Shown here in pieces: positions 1 through 5,750 of a stretch of 27,992 nt of DNA. The DNA comes from Candidatus Pacearchaeota archaeon (GTDB lineage: Archaea; Nanobdellota; Nanobdellia; Pacearchaeales; GW2011-AR1). The first letter of the stretch is position 1. Each line of letters begins with the position of its first letter. The stretch spans positions 1-27,992 of the forward strand of contig JAUYJY010000054.1 in assembly GCA_030699205.1 (NCBI GenBank). Direction: 5' to 3'. Made by a program: the position numbers and the translations under genes. Under the pieces are notes generated by a model. The model saw only the letters and a list, made by a program, of their open reading frames with translations, searched no databases and had not been told where the DNA came from.

Positions 1-18
1 TGTTTGGAAAGGAATAAA

Positions 19-437
19 ATGGCAAATCATTTTGAATTAGATATCAAACCTATAAAGATTGAACCTATAGGTTTTGGTTTTGTTAAAAAAAAGAAAAGAA
101 AAACTTTATCATCTGGAGACAAAATTTACATTTGGGAAAGACCAAAAAATATGGAAGAATATGTAGTATTTGTCACGAAAAAATAACCAAACTATCCGAT
201 TTAGAACTGGACCATACAAGAGCCCATTCTAAAGGTGGAACAAAATTAGCCCTTGCACATAAAGATTGTAATAGAAGAAAATCAAGTGGAAGTTTGAGAC
301 AAATGCAGAAAAGATTAGGAATTAAATCAAAAACTAAAAAAAGGAAGGCAATTAGAAAAAAACCTTCAAACAAAGGAAATTCTTGGATTAATCCAATTAC
401 AGGAAGAAAAGAGATATTTAATCCGATGAGAATTTAA
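19..437 (+). CDS. HNH endonuclease, split between two frames
   Basis: The HNH fold lies in the second frame (from about 147): a CSIC knuckle, then LELDHTRAHSKGG and AHKDCNRRK, the usual ββα-metal arrangement with a second Cys/His site, and a very basic tail. The expected N-terminal part (MANHFELDIKP to KIYIWERP, from ATG 19 with an AAAGGA ribosome site just upstream) is in the first frame. The two join smoothly if one A is added to the A6 run at 144-149, or if a ribosome slips back one base there; the product would then be 139 aa and read IWERPKKYGRICSIC. The first frame otherwise stops at 186. The slip site has the form A AAA AAT in the correct phase. The cause may be an assembly indel in a homopolymer, a real mutation or programmed slippage. 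The role (homing, defence or phage-like) cannot be told from context. Confidence 0.7.
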
Positions 438-469
438 AATTAAAAACCTGCTTTTTCTTCTCATTGGTT

Positions 470-730
470 CTAATCATAAACCTTGTCTCTCTTATCAATT
501 TTCACAACAATAATTCTCTTTTCTTCATAATTCACACGATAAAGTGCACGATGTTTTCCAATTCTTATCCTAAATGTTGGCAATTCATAGCCCATTACTC
601 TTTTTGCATCGTGTGGAATTGGGTTTAAGGATAAAGTATCTATTTTGTCCATAATCCTTTTTATAACTGTTTTATCTTGACTCTTAAGAAATTTTTTTGG
701 TTGATTATCATAATCAATTTTAAGATTCAT
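470..730 (-). CDS. RelE/ParE-type toxin
   Basis: This 86-aa protein has the compact RelE/ParE pattern: an N-terminal Lys-rich helical pair (KKFLKSQDKTVIKRIMDKI), a middle DAKRVMGYELPTFRIRIGKHRALYRV strand pair, and the ending IIVVKIDKRDKVYD. The R-x-R-x-G-x-x-R-x-x-Y motif is typical of RelE-family mRNA interferases. Members cut mRNA on the ribosome or, in the ParE branch, poison gyrase; which applies here cannot be said. The start ATG overlaps the stop of the antitoxin gene as ATGA, so the two are translationally coupled. It converges on the HNH gene, with about 30 bp between the stops. Confidence 0.88.
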   Translation of the reverse strand: MNLKIDYDNQPKKFLKSQDKTVIKRIMDKIDTLSLNPIPHDAKRVMGYELPTFRIRIGKHRALYRVNYEEKRIIVVKIDKRDKVYD

Positions 731-918
731 ATTCCTAACTCTTGTCTTAATTTTTCTGAAGAAATAAGCTTTCCAGCTTTTTCATTCTTCACACTATCAT
801 CAAGCATTCTTCTTTCTTCTTCAGTTATGATAACATCTATATCTACCATATTTTCCTGAATGAATTTTAGAGTCTTTTCAATCCTGTCCAGTCTCCTACC
901 AATGTTTTGTTGTTCCAT
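727..918 (-). CDS. RelB-like antitoxin
   Basis: A 63-aa acidic protein directly upstream of the toxin with a 4-bp ATGA overlap. The N-terminal half (MEQQNIGRRLDRIEKTLKFIQENMVDIDVII) looks like a coiled coil; the C-terminal half (EEERRMLDDSVKNEKAGKLISSEKLRQELGI) has the form of the toxin-binding helix of many archaeal RelB-like antitoxins. The ATG at 918 is preferred over upstream starts in the same frame because a TATA-like box lies about 26 nt before it and no ribosome site is needed. By family rule it neutralises the toxin and may repress its own promoter. Confidence rests on gene order more than on sequence. Confidence 0.8.
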   Translation of the reverse strand: MEQQNIGRRLDRIEKTLKFIQENMVDIDVIITEEERRMLDDSVKNEKAGKLISSEKLRQELGI

Positions 919-938
919 AAATCTTGCATAATTTCTAG

Positions 939-951
939 CTATATAAAATTT
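939..951 (-). promoter_or_regulatory. TATA box of the toxin-antitoxin operon
   Basis: On the minus strand this reads AATTTTATATAGC. Its centre is about 26 nt before the antitoxin ATG at 918, the spacing expected for an archaeal promoter giving a leaderless transcript. Confidence 0.5.
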
Positions 952-1274
952 TCTAAAGCACACACGTCAGATTAATTTTCCCCCCTGAAAAGTGATTTTA
1001 ACTCTGCAGTTTTCCCTTCGGAAAAATCCTCGGGAACGTCTTGCAAACTCTCGGGTTAAAGCCCTCGGAAGACTTAACAGCAGAAGCCGTTTCATAATCC
1101 AAAAACAACTTACATAGAAGACTTCTAAGCAATCGTAAAATTTGGGTGATGAAATTTTATTTAACAAACTGAATTTGCGGACAGCGAGGGTGTGTTAATA
1201 AAATAGGGCTATTTTTAGAGAAGACCTCTGACCTGTTTTTGAAAAGAATTATGGGACGGGCTGAAGGTATACAA

Positions 1275-1307
1275 GGTTCGGGGCTCGGCTCACCCCTCAC
1301 GCAAATT
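1275..1307 (+). repeat. 33-nt spacer element, copy 1
   Basis: It starts GGTTCGGGGCTCGGCTC and ends CTCACGCAAATT, matching 22748-22780 at 31 of 33 positions. GGGG and CCCC inside it can pair. In both copies an outer inverted repeat surrounds the element; here it is GGTATA at 1266-1271 with TATACC at 1341-1346. Confidence 0.7.
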
Positions 1308-1320
1308 GCTCGTTCACTAC

Positions 1321-1349
1321 GGCGGTGGGCTTCGCCCAATTATACCGCC
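1321..1349 (+). repeat. Nested hairpin with TTC loop
   Basis: GGCGGT (1321-1326) pairs with ACCGCC (1344-1349). Inside it GGGC pairs with GCCC across a TTC loop (1327-1337). It is one member of a hairpin class seen across the spacers of this window. Confidence 0.6.
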
Positions 1350-1430
1350 TTCGTTCACTTCGCAACTTCTCTTAATCGCAAACGTTATCTATAACTCGAG
1401 ACGCCTCAAACCTTCAAGTTAGAAAATAGG

Positions 1431-1471
1431 AAATAATATTCTTTCTCCAACCCAATAGGAGAAGACACACG
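1431..1471 (+). repeat. GGAAATAATA / GACRCACG spacer repeat
   Basis: GGAAATAATA, a T-rich stretch, CCAACCC, ATAGGAGA and GACACACG follow in the same order as at 11227-11268, and on the minus strand at 12849-12893. This copy is the most diverged: one extra A and GACACACG in place of GACGCACG. Confidence 0.6.
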
Positions 1472-1650
1472 AACGAATATGAAAGGGGGCTGAACTATTT
1501 TATTAATGGCTTCGCAACAGATAGCTAGCAAACATTTGTTTGCTCGAACTTCAATTAGGATTTGACGGAAACAAGGAGATGGATTAGAAACTAAATTAAA
1601 CTGAAACTATGTAGAAATGAATGGTTAAGTGATCTTCTGAAATAAACAGT

Positions 1651-1663
1651 TAAAATTATAAAA
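1651..1663 (+). promoter_or_regulatory. TATA-like box of the TrmB gene
   Basis: TAAAATTATAAAA is centred about 27 nt before the ATG at 1684. There is no ribosome-binding motif between, so a leaderless mRNA is likely. Confidence 0.45.
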
Positions 1664-1683
1664 CTAATATCCTTAATTAAATC

Positions 1684-2439
1684 ATGACTGATGAACTTAT
1701 AATAAAGGCTTTTGAATCGGTAGGCATACCTAAAATGCAAACTACAGTTTATTTAGATTTACTAAAAAACAAAGAATCTAGTGCAACACAAGTTTCAAAA
1801 AGAACGCGGATGCATAGGGCCAATGTATATGATACTTTGACAAAACTTAAAGAAAAGAATCTTGTTTATATTTCAACTAAAGAAGGAAAGCAAGTATTTG
1901 CTGCCTTGCCTACTGATGTGATTCTTAATGAAGAAAAAGACAAATTAGAAAATCTAAAATTTGCAATGAATTATATAAAAACAACTTATGTATCTGGTCA
2001 AACCCCAAAAGTTTATACTATTGAAGGATTAAATGCAGTAAAAAGTATTTTATTTAGTTTGCTTGAAAAAAAATCTGATGTTTGGATATATGGGCTTGCG
2101 GAAAACGAAAATATAATTAATGTTCTTAATGAAAAGTTAATGCATTCATTTCATATTGAAAGAATAAAAAAAGATATTGAACTAAAACTCTTATTTTATA
2201 AGCTTCCTATTGAAGAAATTAAAACCCTAAGTAATTTAAAATTTACAGAAGCAAGACTCTTGCCAAAAACACAACAATCTAAAACTTCCCAAATAACTCA
2301 GATAGTTTGTGACAGTTCTGTTTATATCACTCTTTGGATTCATCCAATATATACAATTGTAATAGAGAACGATATTATTGCAAGGGAATACCTTAATCTT
2401 TATAAAATTCTTTGGAGTTATTCTAAAAAAGTAGAGTAA
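1684..2439 (+). CDS. TrmB-family transcriptional regulator
   Basis: 251 aa. The N-terminal 80 residues are a winged helix-turn-helix of the TrmB type: FESVGIPKMQTTVYLDLL, then SATQVSKRTRMHRANVYDTLTKL with the recognition helix RANVYDTLTKLKEK, and the wing GLVYIS-like NLVYISTKEG. A dimer helix follows (about 80-105), then a C-terminal ligand or dimerisation region similar to other archaeal TrmB proteins (KVYTIEGLNAVKSILFSLLE, DVWIYGLAEN). Classical TrmB binds sugars; this protein lacks a clear long sugar-binding domain, so its signal is unknown. It leads the co-oriented membrane-protein cluster and is the obvious candidate to control it, though that is inferred only from position. Confidence 0.85.
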   Translation: MTDELIIKAFESVGIPKMQTTVYLDLLKNKESSATQVSKRTRMHRANVYDTLTKLKEKNLVYISTKEGKQVFAALPTDVILNEEKDKLENLKFAMNYIKTTYVSGQTPKVYTIEGLNAVKSILFSLLEKKSDVWIYGLAENENIINVLNEKLMHSFHIERIKKDIELKLLFYKLPIEEIKTLSNLKFTEARLLPKTQQSKTSQITQIVCDSSVYITLWIHPIYTIVIENDIIAREYLNLYKILWSYSKKVE

Positions 2440-2494
2440 TTTCAACAAGATTAAGTATATTCTCATACAACTATTATGCAGAGCTACTGCACCC

Positions 2495-2536
2495 ACATAT
2501 ATACTCTGTTGACTATTAGATATTACAACGGAGGAG
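2495..2536 (+). promoter_or_regulatory. TATA box and strong ribosome site
   Basis: ACATATATAC (2495-2504) is a TATA box; GGAGGAG (2530-2536) is a full ribosome-binding site 8 nt before the ATG at 2545. Unlike most genes in the window, this one has a leader. A similar arrangement precedes 3864 and 6924. Confidence 0.55.
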
Positions 2537-2544
2537 ATAATAAA

Positions 2545-2814
2545 ATGACAAATAAACAAAGAATGAAGAGCGATATAGCGACAGATGAGAGAAGAGAAGC
2601 CACAGATAAGGCTTTGAGCAAGAACCGAGATAAGAATGATGCTTTAACTCAAGAAAGAAGATTTGAGGCAGATGCAACCTTGAGAAAGAATAGGGCAATA
2701 AATGATGGAATAACTGCTGATAGGAGAGAGATAAAAGATGAAAAAGGGAGTACAGTAATAGTAATGTCTATGCTGATAGGTTTAGCAGCTGGAGTTACTA
2801 TTATGTTGATATAA
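2545..2814 (+). CDS. Charged repeat protein with C-terminal membrane anchor
   Basis: 89 aa, start set by GGAGGAG at 2530. Two 22-residue repeats are visible, ERREATDKALSKNRDKNDAL and ERRFEADATLRKNRAINDGI, each followed by two more residues (TQ, TA), and a third begins DRREIKDE. Arg and Asp recur at fixed places (ERR, KNR, ND, T), which suggests a long charged amphipathic helix. It ends in one hydrophobic helix (STVIVMSMLIGLAAGVTIMLI), so it looks like a tail-anchored helical rod with the charged part in the cytoplasm. I do not recognise the family. It stands first after the regulator and has the strongest ribosome site of the cluster. Confidence 0.75.
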   Translation: MTNKQRMKSDIATDERREATDKALSKNRDKNDALTQERRFEADATLRKNRAINDGITADRREIKDEKGSTVIVMSMLIGLAAGVTIMLI

Positions 2815-2834
2815 AGAATAATATCAAACTTCAA

Positions 2835-2913
2835 TTTAGAAGAAGGCTTCTGGAATATAAATGTAAGTGGTTAATACCCGGATTATATTCCAGAGGGTCT
2901 GTTTTAGAAGAAG
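2835..2913. repeat. 11-bp inverted repeat inside a direct repeat
   Basis: CTGGAATATAA (2850-2860) and TTATATTCCAG (2883-2893) are exact inverted arms with a 22-nt loop. TTTAGAAGAAG occurs before (2835-2845) and after (2903-2913) the hairpin. It sits between two genes and could be a transcript end, an operator, or a small insertion with a duplicated target. Confidence 0.6.
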
Positions 2914-2939
2914 TATGGTCTAATACAGCAGTATTTTAT

Positions 2940-3350
2940 ATGGGTGATTTACAATTAAATAAATGTACAAAACAAATGACAAAACTAAAAAATAATATAG
3001 GAAAATTGAATGCCTTAATCAAAGAAGGCAAAATAGCAGAAGCTTTTGAAAAATATTATGGGGAAGAAGTAGTTACACAAGTTAATGGGAATCCTCCTGT
3101 AAGTGGGAAAGATGCAAACAGAAAAAGAGAGATAATTTTCTTGCAAGAAATAGAAAAATTAAACAGTGCTGAAATAAAGTCAGTTACTTTTGGGGGGATA
3201 GAAGACAATGTTTCAATGACTGAGTGGGCTATTAATATCGAAAATAAAGAAGGAGAAGAGAAAACAATTTATCGTGTAAATGTTCAACATTGGAAAGATG
3301 ATAAGATAATAAATGAAAAATTATATTTTTGTGGAGACCAAAAATTTTAA
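2940..3350 (+). CDS. SnoaL/NTF2-like protein
   Basis: 136 aa; residues 18-136 fit the cone-shaped SnoaL/NTF2-like fold: a helix with KEGKIAEAFEKYYGEEVVTQVNGNPPVSGKDANRKREIIFLQEIEKL, then strands containing SVTFGGIEDNVSMTEWAINIE, TIYRVNVQHWKDDKIINEKLYF. The pattern EAFEKYY–PPVSGKDANRK–VQxWKDxKIxxExxYF is typical of small stand-alone SnoaL-like proteins common in bacteria. The fold hosts both enzymes and binding proteins, so no reaction is claimed. A shorter start at ATG 2976 (MTKLKNNIG) is possible, since nothing like a ribosome site precedes 2940. Confidence 0.75.
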   Translation: MGDLQLNKCTKQMTKLKNNIGKLNALIKEGKIAEAFEKYYGEEVVTQVNGNPPVSGKDANRKREIIFLQEIEKLNSAEIKSVTFGGIEDNVSMTEWAINIENKEGEEKTIYRVNVQHWKDDKIINEKLYFCGDQKF

Positions 3351-3354
3351 TCAA

Positions 3355-3558
3355 ATGATAATTATAAAAAAAGAAATGCCCCTTAAAATAGATAATAGAA
3401 TAATTAGACAGAGAGACGAGGCAATTGCAGTGCAAAAAAATAAGCTTCCGGTAGTCCAAATTGTAACTGAAACAAGAGTTAGAAGAGATAATGCTTCAAT
3501 ATATGAAAATACTCGTTCGAGAGAAATTAAAAAGTGGTTTGAGGCACGCAGAATTTGA
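3355..3558 (+). CDS. Small hypothetical protein, Arg-rich
   Basis: 67 aa from ATG 3355, beginning 4 bp after the SnoaL-like stop; MPLKIDN at 3376 is an alternative start. It contains DNRIIRQRDEAIAVQKNKLPVVQIVTETRVRRDN and ends KKWFEARRI. No transmembrane segment and no known motif. Tight spacing suggests co-transcription with the preceding gene. I do not recognise it. Confidence 0.5.
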   Translation: MIIIKKEMPLKIDNRIIRQRDEAIAVQKNKLPVVQIVTETRVRRDNASIYENTRSREIKKWFEARRI

Positions 3559-3628
3559 ACCCAGAATTAAGTTTATAATCATGGAAAAAATAAATTCGCA
3601 AATTAAACAAGCTATAAGGGGTGTCAAA

Positions 3629-3727
3629 ATGAGAACGCGCCTTAATAAGAAAGGAGGATTACTTTCGATAATCGGACTGGTAGTGGTAGTGATCGTAGTA
3701 ATATCATTACTCCTTTATTTATTTTAA
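3629..3727 (+). CDS. Single-helix small membrane protein
   Basis: 32 aa: MRTRLNKKGG followed by one very hydrophobic helix (LLSIIGLVVVVIVVISLLLYLF) to the end. ATG 3629 has a GGGGTG purine stretch before it; ATG 3581 in the same frame would add 16 residues. The LNKKG sequence before a hydrophobic stretch resembles the class III (pilin-type) signal site in archaea, but it may only be a positive-inside anchor. The next gene starts MNKKG in the same way. Confidence 0.5.
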   Translation: MRTRLNKKGGLLSIIGLVVVVIVVISLLLYLF

Positions 3728-3802
3728 ATCCTCAATTATAAACTTCTTTTTAATTTTTAATATTATTAGATAAATCATTTTAAATTAATCCCTTCAAAAT
3801 GA

Positions 3803-3858
3803 AGTATGTAATCATACAGCTCAGCTATATATAACATAATAACTTTAATACAATGGAG
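3803..3858 (+). promoter_or_regulatory. Promoter with small palindrome before the DUF1328 gene
   Basis: GTATGTAATCATAC (3803-3816) is a palindrome just before the TATA box CTATATATAAC (3825-3835). A short ribosome motif GGAG lies at 3855-3858. The palindrome is positioned where a regulator could act on the promoter. Confidence 0.45.
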
Positions 3859-3863
3859 AAAAA

Positions 3864-4052
3864 ATGAATAAGAAAGGCGTAACAAGTTGGTTGATTTGGG
3901 CAATAATATTTTTAGTTGTAGCAATAGTTGCTGGAATATTTGGATTTGGACTTATTTCAGGAGTTTCATTTACAATCGCAAAATGGTTAGCAATAATATT
4001 TGTAATATTGTTTATAGTTACAATAATAGCTAGTACAATAAAACGAGCTTAA
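3864..4052 (+). CDS. DUF1328 (YtjA-like) membrane protein
   Basis: 62 aa with two transmembrane helices: WLIWAIIFLVVAIVAGIFGFGLI and TIAKWLAIIFVILFIVTIIAS. The pattern of FLVVAIVAGIFGFG, a short Gly/Ser loop, and IAK-LAIIFVILFIV matches the DUF1328/YtjA family of small inner-membrane proteins, common in bacteria and linked there to envelope or osmotic stress. Here the N-terminus is MNKKGVTS in place of the usual short Met-Leu start. It has its own promoter and a ribosome motif. The presence of a mostly bacterial family in an archaeal context suggests gene transfer. Confidence 0.8.
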   Translation: MNKKGVTSWLIWAIIFLVVAIVAGIFGFGLISGVSFTIAKWLAIIFVILFIVTIIASTIKRA

Positions 4053-4111
4053 GTTTTATTAGATTTATTTAACATGAAAATTAAAACACTAAGTAGGAGG
4101 AAAAATTAAAA

Positions 4112-4231
4112 ATGGCAAGGAAAAGCAGAGGCGGACGAATGACTGCAGCTAAAGGAAGAGCACGAAAGAGCTTGGGTGGCAAGGGCCATGTAAAAAATAG
4201 GCCTGCTGGAAAGAATATAATGAGGAATTAA
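4112..4231 (+). CDS. 39-aa basic Gly/Arg/Lys protein
   Basis: A short frame, MARKSRGGRMTAAKGRARK then SLGGKGHVKNRPAGKNIMRN, with TAGGAGG (4094-4100) 11 nt before its ATG and a stop one base before the next ATG. The good ribosome site, full use of the gap and tight spacing argue that it is translated. It is rich in Gly, Arg and Lys and predicted to be disordered; it recalls small Gly/Lys stress proteins of bacteria only in composition. A nucleic-acid or membrane-surface role is a guess. Confidence 0.6.
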   Translation: MARKSRGGRMTAAKGRARKSLGGKGHVKNRPAGKNIMRN

Positions 4232-4232
4232 A

Positions 4233-4442
4233 ATGGCTTTCGGTACGATATTTGGAGTCTTAGCTATTATAGCCGCCTTGTGGGTTATTTATGATGTGCT
4301 TGTAAACAACAAGAGATTATCTGATGGTATGAAAGTATTGTGGATAATCTGTGCGGTTATCTTTAGTATAATCACAGCAGTAATCTATTATTTAGTTGGT
4401 AGAAATAATCAAAATGATTTATTTAGGATAAATAGAAGATGA
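4233..4442 (+). CDS. PLDc_N-like two-helix membrane protein
   Basis: 69 aa: helix IFGVLAIIAALWVIYDVLV, the loop NNKRLSDGMKVLW, helix IICAVIFSIITAVIYYLVGR, and a basic tail. Two helices with LxxIxALWVIYDVL and KVLWxxxxxxFSIIxxxIYYLVGR is the layout of the PLDc_N (phospholipase D N-terminal type) module, which often stands alone as a small membrane protein. No catalytic HKD motif is present. It starts one base after the previous stop and overlaps the next gene by 4 bp (ATGA). Confidence 0.72.
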   Translation: MAFGTIFGVLAIIAALWVIYDVLVNNKRLSDGMKVLWIICAVIFSIITAVIYYLVGRNNQNDLFRINRR

Positions 4443-4651
4443 ATAATAAGAAAAGATCAAGTATTGTCATTGGGGTTATTATTTTAACAGTTTTGCTTGT
4501 TTGGGGGTTTATTGGAAGCTCAGAGGTAGCTAAAATAGGAACCACTTGTGATTCGGGAATTAATAATGAAGGAAATGTGCTTTGTTGGAAATGGCATAGA
4601 AATGTTGTAGGGGATATTCAAGATAGACTTAATGAAATTTTAGATAAATAA
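4439..4651 (+). CDS. Small membrane-anchored protein of unknown function
   Basis: 70 aa. Positive start MNNKKRSS, a hydrophobic helix IVIGVIILTVLLVWGFIG, then an outside segment with two cysteines (TTCDSGIN, VLCWKWH) that could form a disulfide, and an amphipathic end (VVGDIQDRLNEILDK). Overlap of 4 bp with the preceding gene indicates coupling. I do not recognise the family. Confidence 0.6.
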   Translation: MNNKKRSSIVIGVIILTVLLVWGFIGSSEVAKIGTTCDSGINNEGNVLCWKWHRNVVGDIQDRLNEILDK

Positions 4652-4652
4652 A

Positions 4653-5138
4653 ATGGAACAAACAAAAGAAGAAAAATTAGATGAAATAAAAAATTGTATA
4701 AATCAAGAAGATAGTTTATACTACATACCTCGAAAAGACTCTAAAGCTTTTGAAAAAGATAGCAAAGCGGAGGGAAAAGGCACAATACCTATTATGACAT
4801 ATGGAGATTTTATAATTTACTTAAAGGCAGAAGATTCTACTCTTCCGAAGATTGCTTTGTCTAAATTTAATTACACATCTGGAACATTTGAGAAGAAGTG
4901 GGGGCCAGAGCATAAGACAATTGTTCTTACACCTAATCACTCTAGTATTAGAAAAGTTGAGATAGAAATTCAGGGGATTGATATTCACAATATGAAATTA
5001 TTGCCCGGTAAAACTGGAGACGTTATAGAAGATACTGCACGGATAAAAATAACAAGACATTATAGGTTTGCTGAAGGAGATTCTGAAAATAAAGGAGACT
5101 CTAGCTCTGCTTCTCCTGGGGAAACCAAAGCTAGATAA
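4653..5138 (+). CDS. Hypothetical soluble protein
   Basis: 161 aa, starting 1 bp after the previous stop. No membrane segment. An acidic/basic helical N-terminus (to about 45) leads into β-rich sequence (TIPIMTYGDFIIYLKAED, KTIVLTPNHSSIRKVEIEIQG, DTARIKITRHYRF) and a low-complexity tail (EGDSENKGDSSSASPGETKA). The middle could be a small β-sandwich. Its place among membrane proteins suggests a cytoplasmic partner. I do not recognise the family. Confidence 0.6.
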   Translation: MEQTKEEKLDEIKNCINQEDSLYYIPRKDSKAFEKDSKAEGKGTIPIMTYGDFIIYLKAEDSTLPKIALSKFNYTSGTFEKKWGPEHKTIVLTPNHSSIRKVEIEIQGIDIHNMKLLPGKTGDVIEDTARIKITRHYRFAEGDSENKGDSSSASPGETKAR

Positions 5139-5159
5139 TTTTTATTTAGGAGATTAAAA

Positions 5160-5474
5160 ATGATTGAAAATAAAAAATATGGATTTATGGATATGATAAA
5201 AAAAGGATTGACTTATCTGTTTTCTCCGTTGGGCGGAGGCACGCAAATAATTATGGGAACTATTGAAGATAAAATGATAAAAATAGAAAAAAGAATACTA
5301 CGGAAAATCTATTCTATTTTAGTGATTGGATTAGGATTAGTATTTATAATTTTCGGGATTTTTTTCTTTTTGATGGAATCTTTGGGCTGGAGCAAGACTG
5401 CAGTATACCTTACTATAGGTATAACTATTTTTATAGTAGGTCTTTTGTTAAAAATAGGAGAGTCTAATAAATAA
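5160..5474 (+). CDS. Holin-like (YqjE-type) membrane protein
   Basis: 104 aa with GGAG 8 nt before the ATG. N-terminal amphipathic part with a Gly-rich SPLGGGTQIIMGTIEDKMIKIEKRILRKI, then two transmembrane helices (YSILVIGLGLVFIIFGIFFFLM and AVYLTIGITIFIVGLLLKIG). A pair of helices after a basic amphipathic segment resembles the phage-holin-superfamily/YqjE proteins. In E. coli such a gene neighbours yqjD, a DUF883 protein; here the next gene is DUF883-like, which supports the call. Confidence 0.55.
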   Translation: MIENKKYGFMDMIKKGLTYLFSPLGGGTQIIMGTIEDKMIKIEKRILRKIYSILVIGLGLVFIIFGIFFFLMESLGWSKTAVYLTIGITIFIVGLLLKIGESNK

Positions 5475-5475
5475 A

Positions 5476-5742
5476 ATGGTAAATAAAAAAAAATCTACCA
5501 AATCTGGGGGAATAAAGAAAAGAACACAAAATAAAGTTAATAAGATAATTAACAAGACTGAGAAAATAATAAAAAACGGCAAAAATAAGATAACCAAGTT
5601 AAAACAAAAAGCCATAAAGAAAAAACAAAATACTGACAGTTATATTAAAAAAAATCCAGAAAAATCAGTAGGAATTGCGGCAGGGATAGGAGCATTAATC
5701 GGATTAGTTTTTGCAGCATTGATTATAAAAAGAAAGCGTTAG
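5476..5742 (+). CDS. DUF883/ElaB-like tail-anchored protein
   Basis: 88 aa, 1 bp after the preceding stop. Residues 1-55 are very rich in Lys and Asn (probable helix); the end YIKKNPEKSVGIAAGIGALIGLVFAALIIKRKR matches the ElaB/YqjD/DUF883 C-terminus, where a x-NPxxSVGIAAGxGxLxG helix anchors the protein. In enterobacteria YqjD binds ribosomes and sits in the inner membrane in stationary phase. The N-terminal part is much more basic than in bacterial members, so ribosome or nucleic-acid contact is plausible but inferred. Confidence 0.65.
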   Translation: MVNKKKSTKSGGIKKRTQNKVNKIINKTEKIIKNGKNKITKLKQKAIKKKQNTDSYIKKNPEKSVGIAAGIGALIGLVFAALIIKRKR

Positions 5743-5750
5743 ATTACAAA

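Larger units (their letters stand above)
964..1683. other. 720-bp spacer rich in hairpins and repeats, no gene seen
   Basis: No convincing coding frame. Contents in order: a C-rich segment with a TTTCC/GGAAA hairpin at 1011-1024; CTCGG-rich direct repeats at 1028-1068; a sequence at 1078-1092 (CAGCAGAAGCCGT) that recurs near the window end at 27969; a 33-nt element at 1275-1307 shared with 22748-22780; a nested hairpin at 1321-1349; a GGAAATAATA plus GGAGAAGACACACG unit at 1431-1471 shared with the pyr flanks; and an AGCAAAC/GTTTGCT hairpin at 1527-1544. The last 50 bp hold the promoter of the TrmB gene. Confidence 0.7.

Noticed and set aside
1275..1307. GGTTCGGGGC as a tRNA T-arm
   Set aside because: No acceptor stem, anticodon arm or D-arm can be found at the proper distances; the sequence folds as GGGG/CCCC instead.
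1157..1339. Open frame on the minus strand in the first long spacer
   Set aside because: It crosses the 33-nt element and hairpins, its composition is unlike the other proteins, and the second copy of the element does not keep the frame.
3864..4052. MNKKG start as an archaeal pilin
   Set aside because: The rest of the protein has two membrane helices of the DUF1328 type and no pilin-like outer domain.
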